Positions 43,637-50,291 of a stretch of 50,291 nt of DNA are shown here, one piece after another. Below the pieces are notes generated by a model that worked only from the letters and a program-made list of their open reading frames with translations, ran no database searches and was not told where the DNA came from. Position numbers and translations under genes: made by a program. This stretch comes from UBA1426 sp050953365 (lineage in GTDB: Bacteria; Bacillota; Clostridia; Peptostreptococcales; Anaerovoracaceae): assembly GCA_050953365.1 (NCBI GenBank), contig JBMNMN010000019.1, positions 1 through 50,291 on the forward strand, written 5' to 3'. The stretch's first letter is position 1; every line of letters begins with the position of its first letter.

Positions 43637-45107
43637 AGTTCCCTGTCTCTCCTTTATCAATCAGTTCCCGGATCGTCTCCTGGTCGCTGAAGTAATATTT
43701 AGCGCTTCCGATGATTTGATAGTTTTCGTGACCTTTGCCTGCAACGAGGATCAGATCTCCTTTCCTATACATGGAAATGGCCCGCTGTAGAGCTTTTCTC
43801 CTATCATCAATGATCTCATAATTGCATCCGGTCTCATAGAGTCCTTCCTCAATATCCGCCGCAATTTGCTGCTGGCTTTCGGTCCGCGGGTTGTCACTGG
43901 TTATAATGCAATAATCCGCATACCTGCCCGCAACTCTTCCCATAAGAGGTCTTTTGCTTCGATCCCGGTCGCCGCCGCAGCCGAATACGCAAAGAAGTCT
44001 TCCCTTCACCATATCCGAGGCTGTAATTAATACGTTCTCCAATGCATCCGGCGTATGGGCAAAATCTACAATAACCGGGATACCCTTGCTGTTCTTTACC
44101 GATTCGAACCGTCCCGGCACTCCTTTCATGGACTCGATTCCCGCCTGAATCACCTCTATGGGAGCTCCTGCCGAGTGCAGGCAGGAAGCTGCGGCCATGA
44201 TGTTGTAAAGGGAGAACCATCCCGAAAGGCAGGATTTCAATTCGCCCAGATCTCTTCCGTTATATCGAAACATAATCCGGCAGCCCTTCTCATCCATAGC
44301 AAGCGCTTCACCGTAATAATCCGCATGGCTGTCCTCTAGAGAAAAGCAGCGCGCTGGAATCCTTTCTACTCTCAACTCTTTTAGAAGTCGCTTCCCTGCA
44401 TCGTCATCCGTGTTGATGATTCCCATTTTTGATGTCTGACTAAACAATTTCTTCTTTATCTGATAGTACTCTTCTCTATCTTTGTGAAAATCCATGTGGT
44501 CCTGAGACAGATTGGTAAAAATGCTGTAATCAAACTCCAGTTCTTGAACCCTTCCAAGCTGCAGGGCATGAGAGGACACCTCCATTACACAACAGCGGAT
44601 CCCCTGCTCTTTCAGTTCCGCAAAGATCCGCTGAAGATCCAGGGATTCCGGTGTGGTGCGCTCCGCCTCGTACTCCCTATTGCCCACTTTATAGGAAATG
44701 GTCCCTGTCAGTCCGCAGGGCTTTCCCCACGCCTCCAATATGCTCTTCACCAAATAGGATACTGTGGTTTTTCCGTTTGTTCCGGTAATCCCGTAAAGAG
44801 AAATATAACGGTCCGGATGCCCGTAATAATTGGCCGCAATGGCAGCTAAAGCCCTGCGCGAATCCTTTACCCGAAGTAACGGTGTCCCCGGAAGGGAAAG
44901 GGTATCTTCCGCAATTACTACGGCCGCTCCTCTAAAAGCCGCATCACCGGCATAGATATGACCGTCCGTATTCCTGCCGCGGAGGCACACGAACATGTTT
45001 CCTCTTTGGATCTTTCGTGAATCATAACAGATTCCCGTAATATCCGTTTCCTTCCATGGATCCGGACATTCGATGCCGGTATTGAGAAGCAAGTTCTTCA
45101 GCTTCAT
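43623..45107 (-). CDS. murE: UDP-MurNAc-L-Ala-D-Glu:meso-diaminopimelate ligase
   Basis: The 494-residue ligase adds the third stem residue. Motifs: ICYDSRKIQRGNMFVCLRG, ATP loop ITGTNGKTTVSYL, TTPESLDLQ, NLSQDHMDFH and the specificity motif DNPR in TSDNPRTE. DNPR is known to select meso-diaminopimelate rather than lysine, so the organism's cross-link residue is predicted to be meso-DAP. Confidence 0.95.
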   Translation of the reverse strand: MKLKNLLLNTGIECPDPWKETDITGICYDSRKIQRGNMFVCLRGRNTDGHIYAGDAAFRGAAVVIAEDTLSLPGTPLLRVKDSRRALAAIAANYYGHPDRYISLYGITGTNGKTTVSYLVKSILEAWGKPCGLTGTISYKVGNREYEAERTTPESLDLQRIFAELKEQGIRCCVMEVSSHALQLGRVQELEFDYSIFTNLSQDHMDFHKDREEYYQIKKKLFSQTSKMGIINTDDDAGKRLLKELRVERIPARCFSLEDSHADYYGEALAMDEKGCRIMFRYNGRDLGELKSCLSGWFSLYNIMAAASCLHSAGAPIEVIQAGIESMKGVPGRFESVKNSKGIPVIVDFAHTPDALENVLITASDMVKGRLLCVFGCGGDRDRSKRPLMGRVAGRYADYCIITSDNPRTESQQQIAADIEEGLYETGCNYEIIDDRRKALQRAISMYRKGDLILVAGKGHENYQIIGSAKYYFSDQETIRELIDKGETGNYGEN

Positions 45108-45119
45108 GTTCTCTCCCCC

Positions 45120-47117
45120 TTACTTCCAATACAAATAGACGTTCGTTCCTTTCTTCACCTTTTCTCCCGCCTTCGGATACTGATCCACAACGGTGAAATC
45201 TTCGTCTCCGGCTCTGGCCGGCGAAACTTGGTAAACAAGATCCGCGCCTCCTAATATGCCGATTGCTTCGCTGAAGCTCTCTCCCACCAGATCCGGCACG
45301 GTGGTCATGTTGCTTTGCATCTGCTGTAATTCTTCATCCGTATAGCTTGTTTCTACATTTAGATAGCGAAGTGTCTCTTCCAAAATGGCTTTTACGCCGG
45401 GAGCCGCCGTCTGGCTGCCGAACTTGACTCCCTGCGGAGAGTCTACAACGAGCAGAATTGCCAGTTGCGGATCATCCATGGGTACCATTCCGATGAAAGA
45501 GGAGTAGGTGTCGTTTACATAAACGCCGTTTACTACTTTATTGGCAGTACCGGTCTTGCCGCCGATACGGTAACCGGCTATCTTTGCTGTACCTCCTCCG
45601 CCTTCGGACACGACGGATTCCATGATCAGACACATCTCGTCGGCTGTCTGCTTGGATACCACCTGCCGTACCTTCTGCGGAGCGAAATTTTCGATGACGG
45701 TTCCTTTTTCATCCAATAACGCTTTTACAAGTCTGGGCTGCATAAGCATACCGTCATTCCCGAGGGCACAGATGGCGGTAAGGAGGCTGACAGGAGTTAC
45801 GGCGATTCCCTGGCCATAAGACATGGTAGCCAGGCCAACCGGTCCCGCCGTTTGTATATTTTGCAGAATATTGCCCCCTTCACCCGGGAAATCAATTCCC
45901 GTTTTCTCCATAAGCCCGAACTTCTCTAAATATTTATAATAAGTGGTAAGGCCAAGTCTCTGAGACAGGGTGACAAATACGGGATTGCAGGAATTTTGAA
46001 CCGCATTGACAAGGGTCTGGTCACCATGGGGTCTATAGGATCTCCAACAGGATAACTTCGTCCCCGCCACCACTGTGCTGCCGGTGCATGTGAAATGTTC
46101 GCTGAGATTCGTCACTCCTTCTTCCAATGCAATGGCGGTTGTAATCAGCTTGAAGGTGGAGCCCGGCTCATAGGTATCGCTTACCATGGGATTCCGCCAC
46201 ATGGCGTTCCAATATGTAAGTTTATCTGCATCGGACAGACTCTTTACGTAGGCTGCCTCTTCCGGGTCTAAGGGTGTTCTTGGATCGTTTGGATCAAAAT
46301 CAGGTGTCATGCCCATTGCGAGAATATCGCCCGTCTTAGGATCCATGATAACGCAAAATACCCGCTTGGCTTGAGTATTGACCCGCACCTGCTCGATGCT
46401 TTTCTCTACGTAGTGTTGAATTACCTCATCGATGGTCAGCATAACGCTTAGGCCGTCCTCCGCCTGAAAGTATTTTTCCACTCCGTGGGAAAGACTGTCT
46501 CCGGCCACATCTGTATTCTTAATCCACCGTCCCGGCGTACCGGAAAGGTATTTATCATACTTCAACTCGATGCCCGACAATCCGCGGTTGTCGTCCGTGG
46601 TGCTCCCTAAAACATGAGCTGCGAAAGCGCCGATGGGATAATAGCGCTTTACATCCTCCGCAACGGAAATACCTGGAAGCCGGGCTTCCCGTATCCGATC
46701 CGCTTTTTCTTTATCCACATATTTAGCCACTCTGACAAGGGATTTTGGCTCGGAAATAATTTCCAGAACTTCTGTCTCGTCCATTTCCAATATTTCCGCT
46801 AATGCTTTTGCCGTCATTTGCTGCTTTGCCAGACCTTCTTCTTCGCTTCGGGCGGATTTTACATCTCCCGGTCTTGCCCATATGGTGTTTGTGACGGCGC
46901 TGATGGCCATCTCTTTTCCGTTACGATCGTAAATGACGCCGCGTTTTGCGGGAATAGGCGTATCCATGGTCTGTTGTTCCACCGCGAGTTTTGCATACCG
47001 ATCTCCGGCTACCACCTGAATCCAACCGACCCTAAAAATCAATCCGGTACAAACCATGCATACGATAAAGAAGACAAATATTATTCTCTTTCTACTTCTG
47101 TTGGGACTGTTCGTCAT
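45120..47117 (-). CDS. spoVD: Class B penicillin-binding protein with a PASTA domain (SpoVD-like)
   Basis: The 665-residue transpeptidase has one N-terminal membrane anchor (about 11-31) and a dimerisation/pedestal region (RGVIYDRNG). Its catalytic domain holds Ser320 in GSTFK, the SCN-type motif in QNSCNPVF and KTGTA. A single C-terminal PASTA domain (about 605-665) is typical of SpoVD, but vegetative FtsI/Pbp2B enzymes can also carry PASTA, so division versus spore-cortex function is open. Only one such gene is present here, where Bacillus has two (pbpB and spoVD). An extended -10 promoter and a hairpin precede it. Confidence 0.88.
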   Translation of the reverse strand: MTNSPNRSRKRIIFVFFIVCMVCTGLIFRVGWIQVVAGDRYAKLAVEQQTMDTPIPAKRGVIYDRNGKEMAISAVTNTIWARPGDVKSARSEEEGLAKQQMTAKALAEILEMDETEVLEIISEPKSLVRVAKYVDKEKADRIREARLPGISVAEDVKRYYPIGAFAAHVLGSTTDDNRGLSGIELKYDKYLSGTPGRWIKNTDVAGDSLSHGVEKYFQAEDGLSVMLTIDEVIQHYVEKSIEQVRVNTQAKRVFCVIMDPKTGDILAMGMTPDFDPNDPRTPLDPEEAAYVKSLSDADKLTYWNAMWRNPMVSDTYEPGSTFKLITTAIALEEGVTNLSEHFTCTGSTVVAGTKLSCWRSYRPHGDQTLVNAVQNSCNPVFVTLSQRLGLTTYYKYLEKFGLMEKTGIDFPGEGGNILQNIQTAGPVGLATMSYGQGIAVTPVSLLTAICALGNDGMLMQPRLVKALLDEKGTVIENFAPQKVRQVVSKQTADEMCLIMESVVSEGGGGTAKIAGYRIGGKTGTANKVVNGVYVNDTYSSFIGMVPMDDPQLAILLVVDSPQGVKFGSQTAAPGVKAILEETLRYLNVETSYTDEELQQMQSNMTTVPDLVGESFSEAIGILGGADLVYQVSPARAGDEDFTVVDQYPKAGEKVKKGTNVYLYWK

Positions 47118-47141
47118 ATTTTCTCCTTATAAATTACAAAG

Positions 47142-47178
47142 CCGGATAAACGAATTAGCTGCTTCTTTTGTTATCCGG
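47142..47178 (-). promoter_or_regulatory. Inverted repeat at the start of the penicillin-binding protein transcript
   Basis: CCGGATAA (minus strand 47178-47171) and TTATCCGG (47149-47142) form a perfect 8-bp stem with a 21-nt loop. It starts about 3 bp after the -10 element, so it could be a 5' stem-loop or an operator. Confidence 0.65.
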
Positions 47179-47180
47179 AC

Positions 47181-47189
47181 ATTATACCA
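47181..47189 (-). promoter_or_regulatory. Internal extended -10 promoter before the penicillin-binding protein gene
   Basis: TGGTATAAT on the minus strand is an extended -10 sequence within the 193-bp gap after the ftsL-like gene. No good -35 is seen. Confidence 0.55.
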
Positions 47190-47310
47190 TATGCAATTAT
47201 CCTTTGTTTTCTAATATTCTACTCGTCTGCTCCCCGTTTTATGACTTCGCCGGAAAGTACTTGAAAATGTGTTTCGAAGGAAACCGCGAACTTCTTACCG
47301 ATTGTGGATC

Positions 47311-47757
47311 TTATTTGTTAAATGCCAGTTGCTTTAATGTCAATGCAAAGTCGGGCATTGTATTGCTGTCTGCCTCTATGAATGCGATCTGAGTAATTTG
47401 GGGATACACCATTCCTAAGTCTCTCATCGCCTTCTCTTCGATCACGGATATATTGGTGGCGCTCTTAATGGCTACGTTCAGGTTTTCAATTTCACCCTGA
47501 ACCACATCCGCCTGCGCCAGAATGGCGTTTGTATGGAACTTGATCTGCGTCGAGTAAGCTGCGGTAATGATAAGACAGATGCAGAGCAGCCCCGCGAACA
47601 GAGTCAGGAATAATAGCCTGGCTTTATCCTTTGCGCTTATTTGGAGTCCGGATGGCTTTTCCGCCTCCTCTCTCTTCGGAGCCCGTGTCGGTTTCATATC
47701 CAAACCGTACTTCCTGTAGCACTCTTGATATTCATACCATTTTTCCGCTGCCATCAT
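47311..47757 (-). CDS. ftsL: FtsL-like division protein
   Basis: The 148-residue bitopic protein has a cytoplasmic N-terminus (about 1-45), one membrane segment (about 47-68, LLFLTLFAGLLCICLIITAAY) and an extracellular short coiled coil (KFHTNAILAQADVVQGEIENLNVAIKSATNISVIEEKAMRDLGM). The EEKAMRDLGMVYP stretch is typical of FtsL. Sequence conservation in this family is low, so the call rests partly on its place between rsmH and the penicillin-binding protein gene. Confidence 0.8.
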   Translation of the reverse strand: MMAAEKWYEYQECYRKYGLDMKPTRAPKREEAEKPSGLQISAKDKARLLFLTLFAGLLCICLIITAAYSTQIKFHTNAILAQADVVQGEIENLNVAIKSATNISVIEEKAMRDLGMVYPQITQIAFIEADSNTMPDFALTLKQLAFNK

Positions 47758-47763
47758 ATCTCT

Positions 47764-48699
47764 TTACCTCTTTTGTATTACTCTCAGTTTTGCGCTTCTG
47801 GCTCTGGGGTTACTTTCTATTTCCTGCTTGCCGGGCAATATAGGTTTACCCGTTACCTTTTCCACGTCCGGCTCTTTGCCGCATACACAGACGGGGAATT
47901 CCTTTGGACATGTGCATGGGTTCAACCTTTTACGGTAAGCCTCTTTAACGATGCGGTCTTCCAGGGAGTGGAATGTTATTATGCAAAGCCTGCCGCCGCT
48001 GCCCAGAGCATCGATAAACCGATCCACGGCTCTCTCCAGTTGTCCCAGTTCATCGTTTACCGCAATCCTTATTGCCTGAAAGGTTCTTTTCGCCGGATGC
48101 GGGCCTTCCCGCCGGGCGGAAGCCGGTATAGCTGCTTTGATTATATCTACTAACTGATAAGTGGTTTGGATGGGTTGTGTCTTACGATGTTCTACGATAA
48201 ATTGCGCGATTCTGGATGCCCATCTCTCCTCACCGTAGTTTTTAATAATCTCCGCCAGCTCTTCCTGTTCCCATCGGTTGACAATTTGCCATGCTGTAAG
48301 GCTGTCATCCGCATTCATGCGCATATCCAGACTTCCGTCGTGCATATATGAGAACCCTCGTTCCGGATTGTCCAGTTGGAAGGAGGATACTCCTAAATCC
48401 AATATTGCTCCGTCTATTTTTTCAATATTCAGCTGCTGTAACACATAATGGATATTCTCGTAATTTTCCTGCACAAAATGTTTTTTGCAATTATATTGTT
48501 GAAGATTTTGCTCCGCAGCCTCTAAAGCATCTCTGTCTCTGTCAATTCCTATCAGAGTGCCCATCGAGGAAAGCCTCTGGCAAATTCCCGCCGCGTGGCC
48601 GCCGCCACCCAGGGTTCCATCCAAATAGATGCCGTCGGCTTTGATCTTTAGATTTTCAATGACCTCCTCGTACAATACGGATGTGTGTCGGAATTCCAT
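47764..48699 (-). CDS. rsmH: 16S rRNA (cytosine-1402-N4) methyltransferase
   Basis: The 311-residue SAM-dependent enzyme methylates C1402 in the ribosomal decoding centre. Motifs: FRHTSVLYEEVIENL, YLDGTLGGGGHAAGI, DGAILDLGVSSFQLD, GFSYMHDGSLDMRM and the C-terminal NPRARSAKLRVIQK. The ATG at 48699 follows GGGAGG; a frame open from 48750 would start inside mraZ. Confidence 0.96.
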   Translation of the reverse strand: MEFRHTSVLYEEVIENLKIKADGIYLDGTLGGGGHAAGICQRLSSMGTLIGIDRDRDALEAAEQNLQQYNCKKHFVQENYENIHYVLQQLNIEKIDGAILDLGVSSFQLDNPERGFSYMHDGSLDMRMNADDSLTAWQIVNRWEQEELAEIIKNYGEERWASRIAQFIVEHRKTQPIQTTYQLVDIIKAAIPASARREGPHPAKRTFQAIRIAVNDELGQLERAVDRFIDALGSGGRLCIITFHSLEDRIVKEAYRKRLNPCTCPKEFPVCVCGKEPDVEKVTGKPILPGKQEIESNPRARSAKLRVIQKR

Positions 48700-48718
48700 C
48701 AAAGTTTCGCCTCCCGGA

Positions 48719-49147
48719 TCATATGCCCAGTTCAGCCATTTTTTCTGCAATATCGTCGTAGCTCAGATTATTGCTTCCGTAATTGGTCCACTCTTGCTTG
48801 CTCCAAACTTCTATACGACTCATGACGCCAATGGTCACTAATTCCTTATCGATTTTTGCATGCTCTCTTAGGTGTGGCGGTATGGTTAATCTGCCCTGTT
48901 TATCGATCTCGCACTCCACCGCGCTGGAAAAGAAATAACGTACAAATGCTCTGGCGTCCTTGCTGGCCATCGGCAAGTTCATCAGCTTGTCCTCAAACTT
49001 TTTCCACTCTTCCCATGAATAGATAAAAAGGCAGTTGTCTAAACCCTTGGTCATGATGAACTTGTATCCCAGTTCATCTCTGAATTTCGATGGGATTATG
49101 ATCCTGCCTTTCGCATCTATGGAATGTTGGTATTCGCCGATAAACAT
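48719..49147 (-). CDS. mraZ: Transcriptional regulator MraZ
   Basis: The 142-residue protein has two AbrB-like swapped-hairpin repeats: MFIGEYQHSIDAKGRIIIPSKFR at the N-terminus and CEIDKQGRLTIPPHLREHA in the second half. MraZ binds short direct repeats upstream of its own gene and represses the dcw cluster. Three such repeats overlap the promoter here. GGAG precedes the ATG. It is the first gene of the cluster. Confidence 0.95.
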   Translation of the reverse strand: MFIGEYQHSIDAKGRIIIPSKFRDELGYKFIMTKGLDNCLFIYSWEEWKKFEDKLMNLPMASKDARAFVRYFFSSAVECEIDKQGRLTIPPHLREHAKIDKELVTIGVMSRIEVWSKQEWTNYGSNNLSYDDIAEKMAELGI

Positions 49148-49173
49148 GCTACTTCTCCATCTTCCAAATTTAT

Positions 49174-49203
49174 ATCTCCACTATACTCCACTTCGCACCA
49201 CTT
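49174..49203 (-). promoter_or_regulatory. MraZ operator: three tandem 10-bp boxes
   Basis: The minus strand reads AAGTGGTGCG / AAGTGGAGTA / TAGTGGAGAT, three direct repeats with GTGG exactly every 10 bp. The boxes reach from the edge of the -35 element across the -10 element. This arrangement fits autorepression by MraZ. Confidence 0.85.
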
Positions 49204-49208
49204 TGCAA
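49180..49208 (-). promoter_or_regulatory. Promoter of the dcw cluster
   Basis: TTGCAA (49203-49208) and TATAGT (49180-49185) on the minus strand are 17 bp apart. The predicted leader is about 25 nt. Confidence 0.75.
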
Positions 49209-49421
49209 CCGATTCAAGGAAAAAACATGGGCATCTTCACCATTTTTTCGACTATTTTAGACATGGGAAAGTAAAATCTGCCTGCCATGCCCACATTTTG
49301 TAGCGCATGCCATTATGCATACAAAATATTGTTTCTTTTCATAAAAATCAGCGACCTACAAACGAACTATAGGCATCCCAGAGAACTCTTTCAGAACACA
49401 GCCGGCGGAGCGCTGCTAATC

Positions 49422-49571
49422 TGTGCAAAATTTCAATTTATGCATTATTTTTTTACAAAATAATCTTGTTCGCTGCCGAAAACTGTGCAAAATTTCAACT
49501 TATGCATTAAGTAATTCAAATATATGGTATTGCTTCATAGCACTTCCATGCACTAATTGTAATTTTGCACA
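49422..49571 (+). repeat. Three-unit intergenic element, locus C (150 bp)
   Basis: Direct units start at 49422 and 49484, 62 bp apart, both beginning TGTGCAAAATTTCAA and ending TTATGCATTA. The inverted unit ends at 49571 (ATTTTGCACA). It lies between the dcw promoter and the cysteine-rich gene. Confidence 0.92.
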
Positions 49572-49601
49572 TTCGCCAAAAATGGATCTTGGTAATCATT
49601 G

Positions 49602-49629
49602 AGGGACACTTCTTTTTGTTACTGTCCCT
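49602..49629. repeat. Short palindromic element GGGACA/TGTCCC
   Basis: AGGGACA and TGTCCCT (7-bp arms) enclose a 14-nt T-rich loop. It resembles REP-like hairpins of Firmicutes, but one copy in the window is not enough to assign it. Confidence 0.4.
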
Positions 49630-49821
49630 GATGCTTACGAGCGATTGTGCAAAAGAAATTATGATGGAAGCCGGCAAACTTGTAGCAACTGCTTTTTTCT
49701 TACATATGATGTAAGGAAACAATATGCCTCCATCTACATATTGGGAACGCATTGCCGGTCCCAATAAGAAAAAGATCCCTCACGGGGTCAAAAGAACTAG
49801 AGCAAGAGAGGTAAAGTAAGA

Positions 49822-50291
49822 ATGGAAAATAGAAGATGTAGACTCGAACCGGCAGGACTCTGTGGGACGAGTATCGATACAGAGAACGTCATCTTTGGCG
49901 ATAGAGAGTCAAATTTAGTATATATGGATAAAGTCTTTTCATTTAACAGTGATACGAGTTGTCCGGTATTTTTCTTCCTGGACACAAGATGCGATTCGGA
50001 TGATTTCGAAATCAAATTTACCACAGCAGACAGAGGATGCGGTTGCGGCTGTAATCCCTGTGAGTTAGACTGCAATGCAGTCTTTGAGATTGAGAACGCT
50101 TTTGCGGTATTGGATTTTATCGGGATAGTACCGCCGGGTAATATCAGCCCTTCACAGGTCACAATTGACGGCGAAGAAGTTGATTCAGTGACTTTTGAAA
50201 ACGGCCGTTTCATTGTCGGCATATCGGAACTGGTATCCAGGTTGCAGCATCCACAATGCATTGACTCGAATTTGCCCAGCAAGAATTTCCT
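49822..50291 (+). CDS. Cysteine-rich protein of unknown function (runs off the window)
   Basis: An ATG at 49822, about ten bases after GAGAGG, opens a frame of 156 codons with no stop before the window ends. The protein starts MENRRCRLEPAGLCG and contains ten cysteines (6, 14, 47, 57, 73, 75, 77, 80, 84, 146), five of them in the cluster CGCGCNPCELDC. Beta-like segments (VFEIENAFAVLDFIG, SQVTIDGEEVDSVTFENG) follow. No signal peptide is visible. The composition and the CxVFxIENxxAVL-like stretch vaguely recall cysteine-rich spore coat proteins of the CotY/ExsY kind, but I do not claim that family. It is transcribed away from the dcw cluster. Confidence 0.75.
   Translation, partial: MENRRCRLEPAGLCGTSIDTENVIFGDRESNLVYMDKVFSFNSDTSCPVFFFLDTRCDSDDFEIKFTTADRGCGCGCNPCELDCNAVFEIENAFAVLDFIGIVPPGNISPSQVTIDGEEVDSVTFENGRFIVGISELVSRLQHPQCIDSNLPSKNF

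Larger units (their letters stand above)
49209..49821. other. Divergent intergenic region with repeat locus C
   Basis: The region contains the three-unit element at 49422-49571 and a short inverted repeat AGGGACA/TGTCCCT at 49602-49629. A degenerate TGTGCAAAA word lies at 49646, and another inverted repeat ATTGGGA/TCCCAAT at 49740-49765. A weak plus-strand promoter-like pair (TTGTAG, 17 bp, CATATG near 49679-49707) may serve the cysteine-rich gene. I see no convincing gene. Confidence 0.6.

Noticed and set aside
49422..49571. Repeat-spacer-repeat resembling a tiny CRISPR array (26-bp units, about 36-bp spacers)
   Set aside because: The third unit is inverted, only two direct units exist per locus, the same units occur at three distant loci, and no cas gene is present.
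49797..50282. Minus-strand frame of 161 codons
   Set aside because: It is the antisense shadow of the cysteine-rich plus-strand gene, which has the ribosome binding site and biased composition.

Overview
The window looks like chromosome from an anaerobic, spore-forming-type Firmicute of the class Clostridia. The evidence is gene order and content: a division and cell wall (dcw) cluster with Sbp, two DUF881 proteins and a SpoVD-like penicillin-binding protein; a pheS-pheT-zapA-mutS2 block; the ferredoxin-dependent IorAB enzyme; radical SAM proteins; and strong Shine-Dalgarno sites. The genus cannot be fixed from the sequence. The DNPR motif in MurE predicts meso-diaminopimelate peptidoglycan. 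Almost every gene lies on the minus strand.

Layout. (1) 1-6.43 kb is a decayed mobile region. An IS4-type element (copy 1, minus, 17-bp perfect terminal inverted repeats) faces a second copy (plus). Between them lie a PgeF/laccase-domain gene and a GGDEF diguanylate cyclase gene. Copy 2 is almost identical to copy 1 for about 0.9 kb and then dissolves into strongly diverged but still alignable sequence. It is followed in tandem by at least one more diverged copy, reaching about 6.43 kb. (2) 6.4-12.7 kb is accessory: a small membrane protein, a lipoprotein / alpha-beta hydrolase / methyltransferase operon, a two-component system with a clear promoter and terminator, a DUF4332 protein and a DUF1801 protein. 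(3) 12.7-16.5 kb holds a secreted amidohydrolase between two copies of a tRNA-operon terminator block, then tRNA-fMet, tRNA-Leu and tRNA-Asn. (4) 16.5-32.2 kb is a long co-directional series: TrmH-type methyltransferase, pheS, pheT, extended zapA, mutS2, DUF523, argS, two radical SAM genes, a TPR gene, iorA and iorB. (5) 32.2-49.2 kb is the dcw cluster. In transcription order it is mraZ, rsmH, ftsL-like, spoVD-like, murE, murF, mraY, murD, ftsW, murG, murA, divIB, two DUF881 genes, sbp and ftsZ. No ftsA is present. A promoter overlapped by three 10-bp MraZ-type boxes drives it. (6) At the right edge a cysteine-rich plus-strand gene runs off the window.

The most unusual signal is a family of intergenic elements at 12783-12912, 16277-16416 and 49422-49571. 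Each has two direct 26-27 bp units exactly 62 bp apart plus one inverted unit. Total lengths are 130, 140 and 150 bp, so the second spacing grows in 10-bp steps, close to one DNA helical turn. A second unnamed element is a hairpin with arms of 28-29 nt at 21598-21732, between two radical SAM genes.
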